From: SpSt-539 sp964549445
GTDB lineage: Bacteria > Planctomycetota > Phycisphaerae > UBA1845 > UTPLA1
Assembly: GCA_964549445.1 (NCBI GenBank)
Contig: CAZJVS010000002.1
Location: 124,001-188,000, forward strand
Direction of reading: 5' to 3'
DNA length: 64,000 nt
Part shown: piece by piece, positions 25,650 to 33,701 of the stretch
How positions within the stretch are numbered: position 1 is the stretch's first letter
Layout of the letters: every line of letters begins with the position of its first letter
Position numbers and translations under genes: made by a program
The notes under the pieces: model-generated
Database searches by the model: none
Told to the model about the DNA's origin: nothing
The model's input: only the letters and a program-made list of their open reading frames with translations

Positions 25650-26594
25650 ATGTCGAATTCAAACAAGTTTATCGCTCGCAGATTTTCCGTGGCGTTGGCC
25701 ATTCTGGTGGGTGCAATGCTCCCCACCGTCTCGCACGCCCAACTGTTCGTATCCAGCGACGTGTTTAACGTCATCGGCGAATACGTTCCGCTGACGGGCG
25801 CCGCCGTCGGGCCGTTCACTCCCTCTGTCAACGGTGTCGGCCAGCTCGGCGTCAAGTTGAATGCCGCCGGCAATCGTATGCTCGTCGGTCATTTCAATGG
25901 CGGCGTAGATGAGTTCGACGCGATCAGCGGCGCTTACATCAAGACTTACAACGGCGGCGCTGGCGTCGGCACCCAGTGGGCCGGCCTCTACGCCCCCACC
26001 GGCGGCGTCTACCTCACCAGTTGGGCCACCAACGATGTCCGCGAGTATGACGCCACCACCGGCGCCTTCATCCGTGTCGTCACCTCGATCGACATGCCTT
26101 CCGACATGCGCATCGGTCCCAACGGCAATCTCTACATCTGCAGCTACGGCTCCGGCCTCGTCATGGAAGTCAACGCCGTCAGCGGCGCGCTGGTCAACCA
26201 GTGGTTCCAACCTCCGAACTCGCGCACCAACGACATCGACTTCCTGCCCAGCGGCGAAATGCTCGTCACCGCCATGGGCCATAACAAGGTCTTTCGCTAC
26301 GACACCGCGTACAACCTGGTCGGCTTCTTCGCCGGCACCGGCTGGGGCAACACCCACGGAATCGAAGTCAGCCCCTACGACGGGAACATCTACGTCGTCG
26401 ACGGCATCTCGTCCCAGGTCCACGCCTTCGACCCCACAAGTTATCTCGAAATTGACAGCGCCTTCCTCACCCCAGGCCCCGGCGGAAAAATCGTTGACTT
26501 GGCTTTCCGCGTCCCCGAACCGGCCTCGCTCGCCCTGATGCTCCCAGCGGTGTTGTGGCTCCGCTGCCGCCGCCAAGTCCGCACGCCGGCGTAG
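25650..26594 (+). CDS. NHL-type beta-propeller protein with PEP-CTERM sorting signal
   Basis: A 314-residue exported protein. Signal peptide to about residue 30 (MLPTVSHAQ). Six or so propeller blades of the kind GAYIKTYNGG, GAFIRVVTSID and GNLYICSYGSGLVMEVNAVSG cover 40-285. The last 25 residues are VPEPASLALMLPAVLWLRCR plus a basic end, a clear PEP-CTERM: VPEP, hydrophobic stretch, Arg cluster. Such proteins are cut and anchored by an exosortase, which is not in this window. Probably an extracellular or envelope protein of biofilm/matrix type. Converges on glycyl-tRNA synthetase; a palindrome covers both stop codons. Confidence 0.87.
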   Translation: MSNSNKFIARRFSVALAILVGAMLPTVSHAQLFVSSDVFNVIGEYVPLTGAAVGPFTPSVNGVGQLGVKLNAAGNRMLVGHFNGGVDEFDAISGAYIKTYNGGAGVGTQWAGLYAPTGGVYLTSWATNDVREYDATTGAFIRVVTSIDMPSDMRIGPNGNLYICSYGSGLVMEVNAVSGALVNQWFQPPNSRTNDIDFLPSGEMLVTAMGHNKVFRYDTAYNLVGFFAGTGWGNTHGIEVSPYDGNIYVVDGISSQVHAFDPTSYLEIDSAFLTPGPGGKIVDLAFRVPEPASLALMLPAVLWLRCRRQVRTPA

Positions 26595-26610
26595 CGACCG
26601 CGTCGCTACG
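26590..26610. terminator. Palindrome containing both stop codons of a convergent pair
   Basis: CGTAGCGAC-CGC-GTCGCTACG: nine perfect pairs with a three-base loop. The plus-strand stop TAG (26592-26594) lies in one arm and the minus-strand stop (26606-26608) in the other. Likely a bidirectional terminator for the propeller and glycyl-tRNA synthetase genes. Confidence 0.6.
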
Positions 26611-27973
26611 AACGCAATCGTTCGCGCAGAAACTCAACGCATCGCGATTTGTCGATGCGGTCCTGCGCCCCCGTATCGCGATCGCGAACCGTCACGGTCC
26701 CGTCTTCCTTCGTCTGCCCGTCAATCGTGAAACAAAACGGCGTCCCTGCCTCATCCATCCGAGCGTAACGCTTGCCGATCGACGCCTTCGGATCGTACTG
26801 CACCGGCCAGTGCTTCCGCAGCTCGCAGAAGATTGACTCAGCGATCTCCGGCATTCCGTCCTTGTTGACGAGCGGAAACACGGCCGCCTTGATCGGCGCC
26901 AATCGCGGGTGAAACTTCATCAACTCCGGACTCGCCCGGTTCGGGTCTTCCGAATACGCCTCACAGATAAACGCCAGCGCCGCCCGATCCGCCCCCGCCG
27001 ACGGCTCAATCACGGTCGGCAGAAACCGCTCCTTCGACTCGTCATCAAAGTAGCTCAAGTCCTTCCCGCTGTGCTGCGCATGCTGCGTGAGATCAAAGCA
27101 CCCGCGATGCGCGACCCCCTCCAGCTCCTGCGGCTCATCCGAAAACGGGAACATGTACTCGATATCCGTGCACGCCTTGCTGTAGTGCGCCAGTTCCTTG
27201 TCGCCTTGGTTCCGCGGCCGCAGATGGTCGCTCGCCAGCCCGAGATTCTTGTACCAGTTGATCCGCACGTCGCGCCAGAACTCCCACCACTTCATTGCAT
27301 CCTTGTCGTGGCAGAAAAACTCGATCTCCATCTGCTCAAACTCGCGCGAGCGAAACGTGTAATTTCGCGGATTGATCTCATTCCGAAACGCCTTGCCCAT
27401 CTGCGCAATGCCGAAAGGAACCTTCACCCGCGTCGAATCGCACACGTTCTTGAAGTTCGCAAAAATCCCCTGCGCCGTCTCCGGCCGCAGATACGCCATC
27501 GACGACGAATCCTCGAGCGCCCCGATAAACGTTTTGAACATCAGGTTGAAGGTTCGCGGTTCGGTCAGTTGACACAGGGAGTGCTCGCCCGGCTTCTTGC
27601 TCGGCTTCATTGGACATTGAGCATCAGCAAGCTGGTCCGCTCGGAACCGGCCTTTGCAGCCCTCCGCCTTGCAATCCACCATCGGATCCGCAAACCCCGT
27701 CGCGTGGCCACTCGCCTCCCACACCTTCGGATTCATGATGATCGAGCAATCAACGCCGACCATCTGCACCTCTTTGCCATCCGGCCCCACCGGCGGATTG
27801 CGCACCATGTCGTGCCACCACGCCTCCTTGATGTTTCGCTTCAGCTCAACCCCCAGCGGCCCGTAATCCCAGAACCCGCCAATCCCGCCGTAGATCTCGC
27901 TCGACTGAAAAATGAACCCGCGCCGCTTGCACAGCGCGACAATCTTCTCCATCTTCGTCGCCGTCGTTGCCAT
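26606..27973 (-). CDS. glyQS: Glycyl-tRNA synthetase, homodimeric (eukaryote/archaea-like) type
   Basis: Charges tRNA-Gly. The 455-residue protein has the alpha2-type class II core: RRGFIFQSSEIYGGIGGFWDYGP at the start (interrupted here only for length), MAYLRPETAQGIF, FRNEINPRNYTFRSREFEQMEIEFF (motif 2) and the C-terminal anticodon-binding domain ending SIGKRYARMDEAGTPF and TVTVRDRDT. A CKAEGCKGRF/CP segment is a likely zinc knuckle. The ATG at 27973 follows AAGGGA; the longer frame adds nine unlikely residues. A GATAAT box lies about 80 bases upstream. This is the form without a separate beta subunit. Confidence 0.96.
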   Translation of the reverse strand: MATTATKMEKIVALCKRRGFIFQSSEIYGGIGGFWDYGPLGVELKRNIKEAWWHDMVRNPPVGPDGKEVQMVGVDCSIIMNPKVWEASGHATGFADPMVDCKAEGCKGRFRADQLADAQCPMKPSKKPGEHSLCQLTEPRTFNLMFKTFIGALEDSSSMAYLRPETAQGIFANFKNVCDSTRVKVPFGIAQMGKAFRNEINPRNYTFRSREFEQMEIEFFCHDKDAMKWWEFWRDVRINWYKNLGLASDHLRPRNQGDKELAHYSKACTDIEYMFPFSDEPQELEGVAHRGCFDLTQHAQHSGKDLSYFDDESKERFLPTVIEPSAGADRAALAFICEAYSEDPNRASPELMKFHPRLAPIKAAVFPLVNKDGMPEIAESIFCELRKHWPVQYDPKASIGKRYARMDEAGTPFCFTIDGQTKEDGTVTVRDRDTGAQDRIDKSRCVEFLRERLRS

Positions 27974-28194
27974 TCGCGTCCCTTCGGTTCCTGTCACCAT
28001 TCGCAGAGGAGCCGGTTATCGGTCGCGCTGCGAGTCCGCTTTAAACGTTGCATTATCGCCGCGTTTCGAAATCGCATCATACGCGCTAAGTGAATGATGA
28101 CAAACACTTGCTACACGTTGACAGCGTTCCGAATGTCGCCGGCACGCAACGCGACCGCAAATGCGACACATTCGCTCCCCTGCGCATTTTTCGC

Positions 28195-28339
28195 TTTGCG
28201 CCGTCAACCCACGCGATACAATCGGCTTGTGAAATAGATTATCCGGCCGCGCGCCGGATGTTCCGTCGGCATCGCCGTTGCCCCTCACACCGACGGAAAG
28301 CCCGTGCCCATTGTCGAGGCCGGGCGAGGGGAGAGAAAC
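28195..28339 (+). ncRNA. Promoter-led structured leader or small RNA
   Basis: TTTGCG (28195-28200) and TACAAT (28217-28222) are spaced by 16 bases. Three stem-loops follow: ATCCGGC/GCCGGAT (28241-28259), TTCCGTCGG/CCGACGGAA (28261-28269 with 28290-28298, 20-base loop) and a bulged GCCCG-GCC/GGC-CGGGC stem (about 28300-28327). Then comes GAGGGGAGAG before an ATG. Three consecutive stems in a 130-base leader suggest a folded 5' region or a small RNA. I match it to no known riboswitch, SRP, 6S or RNase P RNA. The part from 27974 to 28194 shows only the likely glyQS promoter region. Confidence 0.45.
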
Positions 28340-28423
28340 ATGCTCTGGCTCGTCGAACAATTCCTGCGCTCGAAGGCGAAAATCATGACGCTGACGTTTT
28401 TCACCTTCGCCGCCCTTTGCTAG
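28340..28423 (+). CDS. Possible 27-residue membrane peptide
   Basis: ATG at 28340, stop TAG at 28421-28423: MLWLVEQFLRSKAKIMTLTF followed by FTFAALC. It is hydrophobic at both ends with a basic middle. A strong Shine-Dalgarno (GAGGGGAG) lies 6-9 bases upstream, and the promoter and structured leader above precede it. The last 23 bases overlap the 3' end of the convergent Fur gene. It could be a real small membrane peptide, a leader peptide, or part of a non-coding RNA. Confidence 0.35.
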   Translation: MLWLVEQFLRSKAKIMTLTFFTFAALC

Positions 28424-28934
28424 CAGCCGCCCGCCGCGTCGTTTGCGCCGCACCGACAGGTCGCGCCACGACCGGGCAGCTCTGCACGCATTGCTGGCAC
28501 AGGCCCATGATCTGCAACCGGTGCGACACCGCGTAAAAGGCATGCCGCGCCGCCAGCGCCGCGCGCAGCCGATCCACGTCCGACGAATCAAACTCGATGA
28601 TCCGCCCGCACCGCCGGCACACCATGTGGTCGTGCGGGTCCTGCCCGTACGTGTGCTCGTAGTGCACACGGTCATTTGAAAACTGCACCGCCTTCACAAT
28701 CCCGCAGTTCACCAGCAGCGGCAGCGTGCGATAGATCGTCGCCTTCGCCACCCGGCTCCCCGCCTGGTGAAGCTGCAGCAAGAGCTGCTCCGCCTCGAAG
28801 TGCTCATCATTGCGCATCACCGCCTGCAGCAGCTCTTGCCGCTCATCGGTGTACTTCAACCCCCGATCGCGAAGGTATTCGCGAAACACATTCTCAGCCG
28901 TCTGTATTTGCTCGGCGCTTGCCGGTTTCGCCAT
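28401..28934 (-). CDS. Fur-family metal-dependent transcription regulator
   Basis: A 177-residue winged-helix repressor. The DNA-binding part has LRDRGLKYTDERQELLQAVM and GSRVAKATIYRTLPLLVNCG, the Fur recognition helix. The dimerisation domain has HDHMVCRRCGRIIEF with metal ligands and a second Cys pair CQQC near the end, followed by about 25 basic residues not usual in Fur. The start at 28934 follows AGAGG. It may sense iron, zinc or peroxide; Fur, Zur and PerR cannot be separated here. It is divergent from the next membrane-anchored gene by 51 bases. Confidence 0.9.
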   Translation of the reverse strand: MAKPASAEQIQTAENVFREYLRDRGLKYTDERQELLQAVMRNDEHFEAEQLLLQLHQAGSRVAKATIYRTLPLLVNCGIVKAVQFSNDRVHYEHTYGQDPHDHMVCRRCGRIIEFDSSDVDRLRAALAARHAFYAVSHRLQIMGLCQQCVQSCPVVARPVGAAQTTRRAAASKGRRR

Positions 28935-28985
28935 GCGTTTGCCTCTGACGCGACATTGTAACCGCCGCGTTTTACGATATCGCCC

Positions 28986-29453
28986 ATGCCCCCGACCACC
29001 GCCCCCGCCGTCCCCGACTTCCTCACCACCCTCCACCGCGTCCCCATCCTCGTCTGGATCATCATCGCCGCCGCCCTGCTGCTCCTCGCCCGCTACATCT
29101 ACCTCGTCGCGCAGGCGTCGCAAACACCCGAAAACGATACGCAACCGCTCCTGCAGCGCCTCCACGCCGCCCTCCGCCAGTTCGCCCACAACAACGCCGG
29201 CCGCATGCCCGAGTCCCTCGACGAACTCAACTTCCCAAACGCCGAAGCCATCACCTATCGCCCCATCGCCAGCGTCCTCGCCGACCAGAAAATCCTCGTC
29301 GCACACGACGCGACGCCATCCCGTCGCGTCCTCGAGTTCCCCTACCTCCGACCCGCTCGAAACGTCCTCTTCTGGTCCGGCCGCGTGCGACTCGTCAGCG
29401 AGTCCGCCTTCGATCGGCTGATCGAGGCCGACGACGCCTTCCGCGCCCGCTGA
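28986..29453 (+). CDS. Membrane-anchored hypothetical protein
   Basis: A 155-residue protein with a single N-terminal membrane segment (VPILVWIIIAAALLLLARYIYL, residues 19-40; shown as VPILVWIIIAAALLLL here) and a soluble domain of about 110 residues (LQRLHAALRQFAHNNAGRMPESLDEL and LEFPYLRPARNVLFW as two fragments). The region around GRMPESLDEL is like the early part of type II secretion pseudopilin-like proteins found widely in planctomycetes, but the prepilin cleavage motif is missing. TACGAT lies 7 bases before the ATG, so translation is probably leaderless. No function assigned. Confidence 0.65.
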   Translation: MPPTTAPAVPDFLTTLHRVPILVWIIIAAALLLLARYIYLVAQASQTPENDTQPLLQRLHAALRQFAHNNAGRMPESLDELNFPNAEAITYRPIASVLADQKILVAHDATPSRRVLEFPYLRPARNVLFWSGRVRLVSESAFDRLIEADDAFRAR

Positions 29454-29638
29454 TCAGCCCCGAACCCTCGCTCCACTGGCCCCGCCCCGCTTGTCCCCGC
29501 CCGGCCTATCCGATACCATTCTCGATTCGAAATTGTCATCGGACATCAGCCGTCGGATTAAAATCCACGCACGACATCGGAAATCGTGATCTTTCGCCAA
29601 AAGCGGACGGCCGGCAGCAAGGAACAAGGAGTTCACCC

Positions 29639-30883
<1,245 letters not shown>

Positions 30884-30890
30884 TTGCAGG

Positions 30891-30922
30891 ACGCAAGCCG
30901 CGCCCCAGGCCGCGGCTTACGT
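30891..30922 (+). terminator. Stem-loop after metK
   Basis: AAGCCGCG (30895-30902) pairs perfectly with CGCGGCTT (30911-30918) around CCCCAGGC. Flanking ACG/CGT adds three pairs across one mismatch. It starts 7 bases after the stop and lacks a T-tract; likely terminator for metK and for the convergent lectin-like gene. Confidence 0.55.
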
Positions 30923-30955
30923 GTATTCGAGACTTAAATTGGTTGCTGACGCACC

Positions 30956-32878
30956 CTACGGTGCGAGAAGCGCATTCACCATCGGCTGAATGTCGTCGCC
31001 GTTTATGAGGCAATCGCCGTTCGCGTCGAATCGGGGTCGGCCTTCACAATCGACGGGCAGCCCGGGGCGGTTGCAGGGGCAAACGTCGTTCACATCGGGC
31101 ATGCCGTCGTTGTCATCATCGGCGTCGCAGGCGTCGCCCTCAGCGTCGCCATCGCAATTCGCCTGGCCGGGGTTGGGCACCGTCGGGCAGTTGTCGCATG
31201 CGTCGGGTCTGTCATCCCCATCCGTATTCGGTGCATCCGGCAGGCCACACCCACAGACGCCGGGCTCGGTTTTGTTGGGATCGAACGGGCAGCCGTCGCA
31301 GTAATCAAAGGCGCCGTCTCCATCGGCGTCAGCTAAGACGCAGTTATTCGTGTAAATCGAAAGGTTGTTGCCGGCGTAATTCACGGTCACGATTTCTAAG
31401 TCCAGGTCACCGTCCAAGTCGGCGGTCGCAACAAAAACCGGCTGCGAGCTCGCAGCGAGGCACATTGGCTGCGAAAACTGGCCTCCGCCGATGTTGAACA
31501 GATAGCAAACCTGATTCCCCAAAAATCTCGTCACCATCAGATCAAATCGACCATCCCCGTTTAAGTCTGCTGCTCTGAGACCGTGAGCCGATGAGACAGT
31601 AACGTCTGGCTGACTCTGAAAACTTCCATCGCCGTTGCCAAAGAGCACATAGATAACGTTGCCTTCGATGCTCGCGACCGCCAGATCTAAGTGCGAATCG
31701 CCGTTCAGTCGCGTGAGGACGATTCCCGGCATTTGGTGACCGGCCGGCGCAACGCTGATTGTCCTTCTTTCGCCGAAACTGCGATTCCCCAAGTTGTCAA
31801 AAAGCGAAACCGTCTGATTCTGATCGTTGGTGAGGGCGATGTCTGGATCACCGTCTCCATCATAGTCGCCCGAGGCCACGGCATACGGACGGGGACCGCA
31901 ATTCAGCGATGGGCTCGAAGGGGCAAACGTGCCGGATCCATTGTTCCAAAGGATAGTCAGACTATTGCTCAAAGAGTTCGCCACAGCGAGATCGACATGG
32001 CCGTCACCGTCATAATCGTCTGGGGCAAGCCAATGCGCGCCAGTGCCCGTTTGAATGGTCTGATCCAGCGTGAATACCGCGTTGCCGTCGTTTCGTAGGA
32101 CTTGCACGCCCTGTGTACCAAGGCCGATTCCAAAGTAGGTGAGTACCAAGTCAAGGTCGTCGTCGTGGTCAATGTCAACACTCACGATGTGCCACGGGTA
32201 GTCTCCTAGGCCCGTGACCGTGGAGGCGTCGAACAAAACGTCATCGCGGCAGCGGTTTGTCAGTACTGTAACCGAGTCGTCGAAGGCACTCGTAACAGCG
32301 AGATCAATATCTCCATCTCGGTCGAAATCACCGACGGCGACCGCGACAGGACCCGGACCAACAGGTTGAGCAGCACGACCGGAGTAGGCTGTGCAAATCT
32401 CGGCCACTGCTTCGAAGATGTCCGGTTGGTAGTCGTTCCACCTTCCAGGGTTTCCGACCGGAGGCTGGTTTGCGGTGTCCATGGCCACGTAATCTTCATT
32501 TGGGACGTCGCCGCGCGGTTCTCCTGGCTTCCAATAGGTGAAGCCCGCCGGTTCGCCACTCGACCAGACGAACGCGCCTTCCTCAACCACGTCGTTCAGT
32601 CCAATCCATAGCGGCCCCGTCTGGAACGAACTGTCGGGGCCGAAGGTCGCCCAGACCCAATCCTGTTCCGCCGGGTCGTTGATTGTCGCCAAGTGACCCC
32701 CGAGCGAAACGGCTTCGTTCTCGGCTTCCAGCCAACCGTTCGCGGAGAGCAAATAGTAGAGGTGTCCATTCGCGGGATTTGTTGCGATCCCGATGACGCC
32801 ACCTCGAACCGGCGCGCAAACTGCAAGCAAGAGTATCGCCGGCGCCGCGAATCGTAGCTGAGAAACCGTTCCTGTCAT
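30956..32878 (-). CDS. Large secreted protein: C-type lectin-like, VCBS/FG-GAP and TSP3 repeats, dockerin-like end
   Basis: A 640-residue exported protein. After the signal peptide (to about 26), a C-type lectin-like domain has ANGWLEAENEAVSLGGHLATI, WIGLND and WNDYQPD (about 30-165; the first is given in pieces by family practice). Residues 170-510 are FG-GAP/VCBS repeats with calcium loops such as DFDRDGDIDLAV, DYDGDGHVDLAVAN and DLNGDGRFDLMV. Then come TSP3 loops like DADGDGAFDYCDGCPFDPNK and CGCGLPDAPNTDGDD, and a final FDANGDCLINGDDIQPMV dockerin-like motif. It binds calcium and probably sugars on the cell surface. Base composition looks less GC-rich than its neighbours. It is divergent from the ECF sigma gene. 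Confidence 0.85.
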   Translation of the reverse strand: MTGTVSQLRFAAPAILLLAVCAPVRGGVIGIATNPANGHLYYLLSANGWLEAENEAVSLGGHLATINDPAEQDWVWATFGPDSSFQTGPLWIGLNDVVEEGAFVWSSGEPAGFTYWKPGEPRGDVPNEDYVAMDTANQPPVGNPGRWNDYQPDIFEAVAEICTAYSGRAAQPVGPGPVAVAVGDFDRDGDIDLAVTSAFDDSVTVLTNRCRDDVLFDASTVTGLGDYPWHIVSVDIDHDDDLDLVLTYFGIGLGTQGVQVLRNDGNAVFTLDQTIQTGTGAHWLAPDDYDGDGHVDLAVANSLSNSLTILWNNGSGTFAPSSPSLNCGPRPYAVASGDYDGDGDPDIALTNDQNQTVSLFDNLGNRSFGERRTISVAPAGHQMPGIVLTRLNGDSHLDLAVASIEGNVIYVLFGNGDGSFQSQPDVTVSSAHGLRAADLNGDGRFDLMVTRFLGNQVCYLFNIGGGQFSQPMCLAASSQPVFVATADLDGDLDLEIVTVNYAGNNLSIYTNNCVLADADGDGAFDYCDGCPFDPNKTEPGVCGCGLPDAPNTDGDDRPDACDNCPTVPNPGQANCDGDAEGDACDADDDNDGMPDVNDVCPCNRPGLPVDCEGRPRFDANGDCLINGDDIQPMVNALLAP

Positions 32879-32998
32879 TTGCCAGCCTCCGGTTGCAATG
32901 CCTCTCAGACTTCATGCGTCGAGCACCGCTCCGATCGGCAAGCGAGTACGCCTGTCCTCTTGCTCGCGCCCCGACATCTTGGATCTAAACTCGTGTAC

Positions 32999-33028
32999 TT
33001 GAATAGGATACGCCGAATCCGATATAAT
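32999..33028 (+). promoter_or_regulatory. Promoter of the ECF sigma gene
   Basis: TTGAAT (32999-33004), 18-base spacer, TATAAT (33023-33028). The TATAAT overlaps the first possible ATG (33027), so that ATG cannot be the start; GGAG at 33041 and the TTG at 33051 fit a transcript from this promoter. The 120 bases before it must also carry the lectin-gene promoter. Confidence 0.55.
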
Positions 33029-33050
33029 GCCGATTTTGGCGGAGACGCTC

Positions 33051-33650
33051 TTGGAAACCGTCGGAGGACTCACGCACGCCCTGACCAAATTGCTTGGCGA
33101 TTCCGCGCGCGGCGACCAGGCGGCCCGCGAGCAGCTCTGGCAGCTTGTGTACGACGAACTTCGGCAAATAGCCCAGTCGCAGATGGCCCGCGAAGGACAT
33201 GGACGTACGCTTCAGCCGACTGCCCTTGTTCACGAGGCGTTCCTGAAGCTGGCCTGCGGAGACGGCGCTTTCGCAAATCGTCGAGAATTCTTCGTGGCGG
33301 CCGCACGAGCAATGCAGGAAATCCGCGTGGACGACGCACGTAGACGAAAGCGCCTGAAGCGCGGCGGCGGACAGCCGATCCACCGTTTGGACACCGGTGG
33401 CAATTCCTGCGGCGCCGAAGGCGAGCCCGCGGCGTTCGAACAAGACGACGACGAAGTGACGGCGCTCTACGATGCGATGGCCGCGCTGGCGTCAGAACAC
33501 CCTGAGGCAGCCGACGTTGTCCGGCTCCGCTACTTCGCCGGCATGGGCATGGACGAGATCGCGGACGTTCTCGGGCTGTCGGTGCGGACGGTGCACAATC
33601 GCTGGCGGCTGGCGCGGGCGTGGCTGTTCGACAAGTTGGAGGAATCGTAG
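33051..33650 (+). CDS. ECF-type RNA polymerase sigma factor (planctomycete-expanded TIGR02999 type)
   Basis: About 199 residues. Region 2 has DELRQIAQSQMAREG and LQPTALVHEAFLKL; region 4 has DVVRLRYFAGMGMDEIADVL and SVRTVHNRWRLARAWL, the DNA-binding helix-turn-helix. These are features of the ECF_sigma (PF07638) group that is amplified in planctomycetes. The start is TTG at 33051, with GGAG 6 bases before it. A Ser/Thr kinase follows 51 bases later, and the lectin-type surface gene is divergent. Kinase control of the sigma factor is a plausible model for such pairs, not shown by sequence. A palindrome covers the end of the gene. Confidence 0.88.
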   Translation: METVGGLTHALTKLLGDSARGDQAAREQLWQLVYDELRQIAQSQMAREGHGRTLQPTALVHEAFLKLACGDGAFANRREFFVAAARAMQEIRVDDARRRKRLKRGGGQPIHRLDTGGNSCGAEGEPAAFEQDDDEVTALYDAMAALASEHPEAADVVRLRYFAGMGMDEIADVLGLSVRTVHNRWRLARAWLFDKLEES

Positions 33651-33671
33651 CGGCCGGCATCGCGCCGGCCG
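33651..33671 (+). terminator. Palindrome just after the ECF sigma stop
   Basis: CGGCCGGC-ATCGC-GCCGGCCG: eight perfect pairs starting directly after the TAG. A similar palindrome follows the gene ending at 37478. It may terminate transcription partly between sigma and kinase, or be a small repeated element. Confidence 0.5.
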
Positions 33672-33701
33672 GTTGATTCGTCCGACGTCACGGAGCGGAC
33701 G

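Noticed and set aside
28016..28675. 219-residue minus-strand frame over the fur 3' region
   Set aside because: Out of frame with Fur, Arg-rich shadow; Fur motifs are in the other frame.
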